Below, in pieces: positions 63,860 to 64,000 of a stretch of 64,000 nucleotides of DNA. The stretch is from Clostridia bacterium. GTDB taxonomy: Bacteria > Bacillota > Clostridia > UBA1381. The stretch covers positions 276,365-340,364 of the forward strand of contig JAGASE010000020.1 of the NCBI GenBank assembly GCA_017621875.1, read 5' to 3'. A program made the position numbers and the translations under genes. The notes beneath the pieces were generated by a model, which ran no database searches, was not told the origin of the DNA, and saw only the letters and a program-made list of their open reading frames with translations. Each line of letters starts with the position of its first letter. Positions within the stretch are counted from its first letter, which is position 1.

Positions 63860-63917
63860 AAAAAAGGACTGTTTCACAAGTATGCGTACAGCGTACACAA
63901 TATTTGTGAAGCAGTCC
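63860..63917 (-). terminator. terminator of a gene entering from the right edge
   Basis: On the minus strand, GGACTGCTTCACAA pairs with TTGTGAAACAGTCC (one mismatch) around an inner hairpin, followed by TTTTTTG. It serves the partial CDS at 63933-64000 and perhaps the convergent ATPase gene. Confidence 0.75.
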
Positions 63918-63932
63918 CTCGTCTCCTGCTAA

Positions 63933-64000
63933 TCAGCCGATTTGCAGGAAATCACTTACTACCTGAATCATTTCCTCTTTCTCACACACCGTATTAAACA
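63933..64000 (-). CDS. C-terminal end of an unknown gene (start outside window)
   Basis: The minus-strand frame reads FNTVCEKEEMIQVVSDFLQI followed by Gly and a TGA stop at 63933, 16 nt before a strong terminator. About 21 residues are too few to identify a family. Confidence 0.4.
   Translation of the reverse strand, partial: FNTVCEKEEMIQVVSDFLQIG

Noticed and set aside
1..64000. CRISPR array, tRNA/rRNA genes, insertion sequences, prophage
   Set aside because: No regularly spaced repeats, tRNA cloverleaf, transposase or phage structural genes were found while reading both strands.

Overview
The window looks like a chromosomal segment of a low-to-moderate GC, Gram-positive, anaerobic member of the Clostridia. 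Supporting evidence: S-layer-homology (SLH) and stalk (copper amine oxidase N-like) surface domains, secG with its own terminator, AdhE behind a perfect Rex-type operator, single-chain class II GlyRS, short HisG plus HisZ, a PHP-type histidinol phosphatase, AGGAGG-type ribosome binding sites and compact TTGACA/TATAAT promoters. A genus cannot be named from the sequence; a gut-type Monoglobus/Ruminococcus-like lineage is only a guess.

Layout. (1) 1-17.3 kb, all minus strand: a secreted/surface carbohydrate locus. It has a large SGNH-hydrolase/Ig/CBM-like protein, a lipoprotein sugar-binding protein, a CBM-like protein, a WbsX/GH99-like putative glycosidase, two SLH proteins and the start of an LplB-type permease. 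(2) 17.7-26.1 kb: metallophosphoesterase, dGTPase-like HD protein, Gfo/Idh/MocA dehydrogenase plus sugar isomerase, trmB, upp, Nudix, HAD, a secreted C39-like protein and secG. (3) 26.1-37.4 kb: PHP protein, LysR regulator, an intergenic repeat, adhE plus an APH-fold kinase, a heparinase-like protein, birA, a cluster of DnaA-box-like 9-mers, glyQS, mscL, a small protein and an AraC remnant. (4) 37.5-46.1 kb: a complete histidine operon (hisZ-G-D-C-B-H-A-F-IE-hisJ) headed by a YerC/TrpR-like repressor gene whose promoter carries a palindrome. (5) 46.1-53.3 kb: an uncharacterised 819-aa probable glycosidase divergent from an AraC regulator, then a HAD phosphatase and a GH38-like protein lacking the usual nucleophile Asp. 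(6) 53.4-63.8 kb: a probable defence/conflict island with McrB-McrC, a helical-repeat protein, a WYL regulator, a MoxR ATPase with a VWA partner, and a CbxX/CfxQ-type AAA+ ATPase.

The most unusual observation is a shared structured 5' leader, seen twice 39 kb apart on opposite strands: before the metallophosphoesterase gene (17658-17721) and before mcrB (56495-56560). Each has a short hairpin whose 7-nt loop is the exact complement of a segment next to the ribosome binding site. Two base pairs differ between the copies and both differences are compensated. The element fits an H-type pseudoknot or switch controlling translation, and I could not match it to a riboswitch class I know.

No tRNA, rRNA, CRISPR array, transposase or prophage gene was seen.
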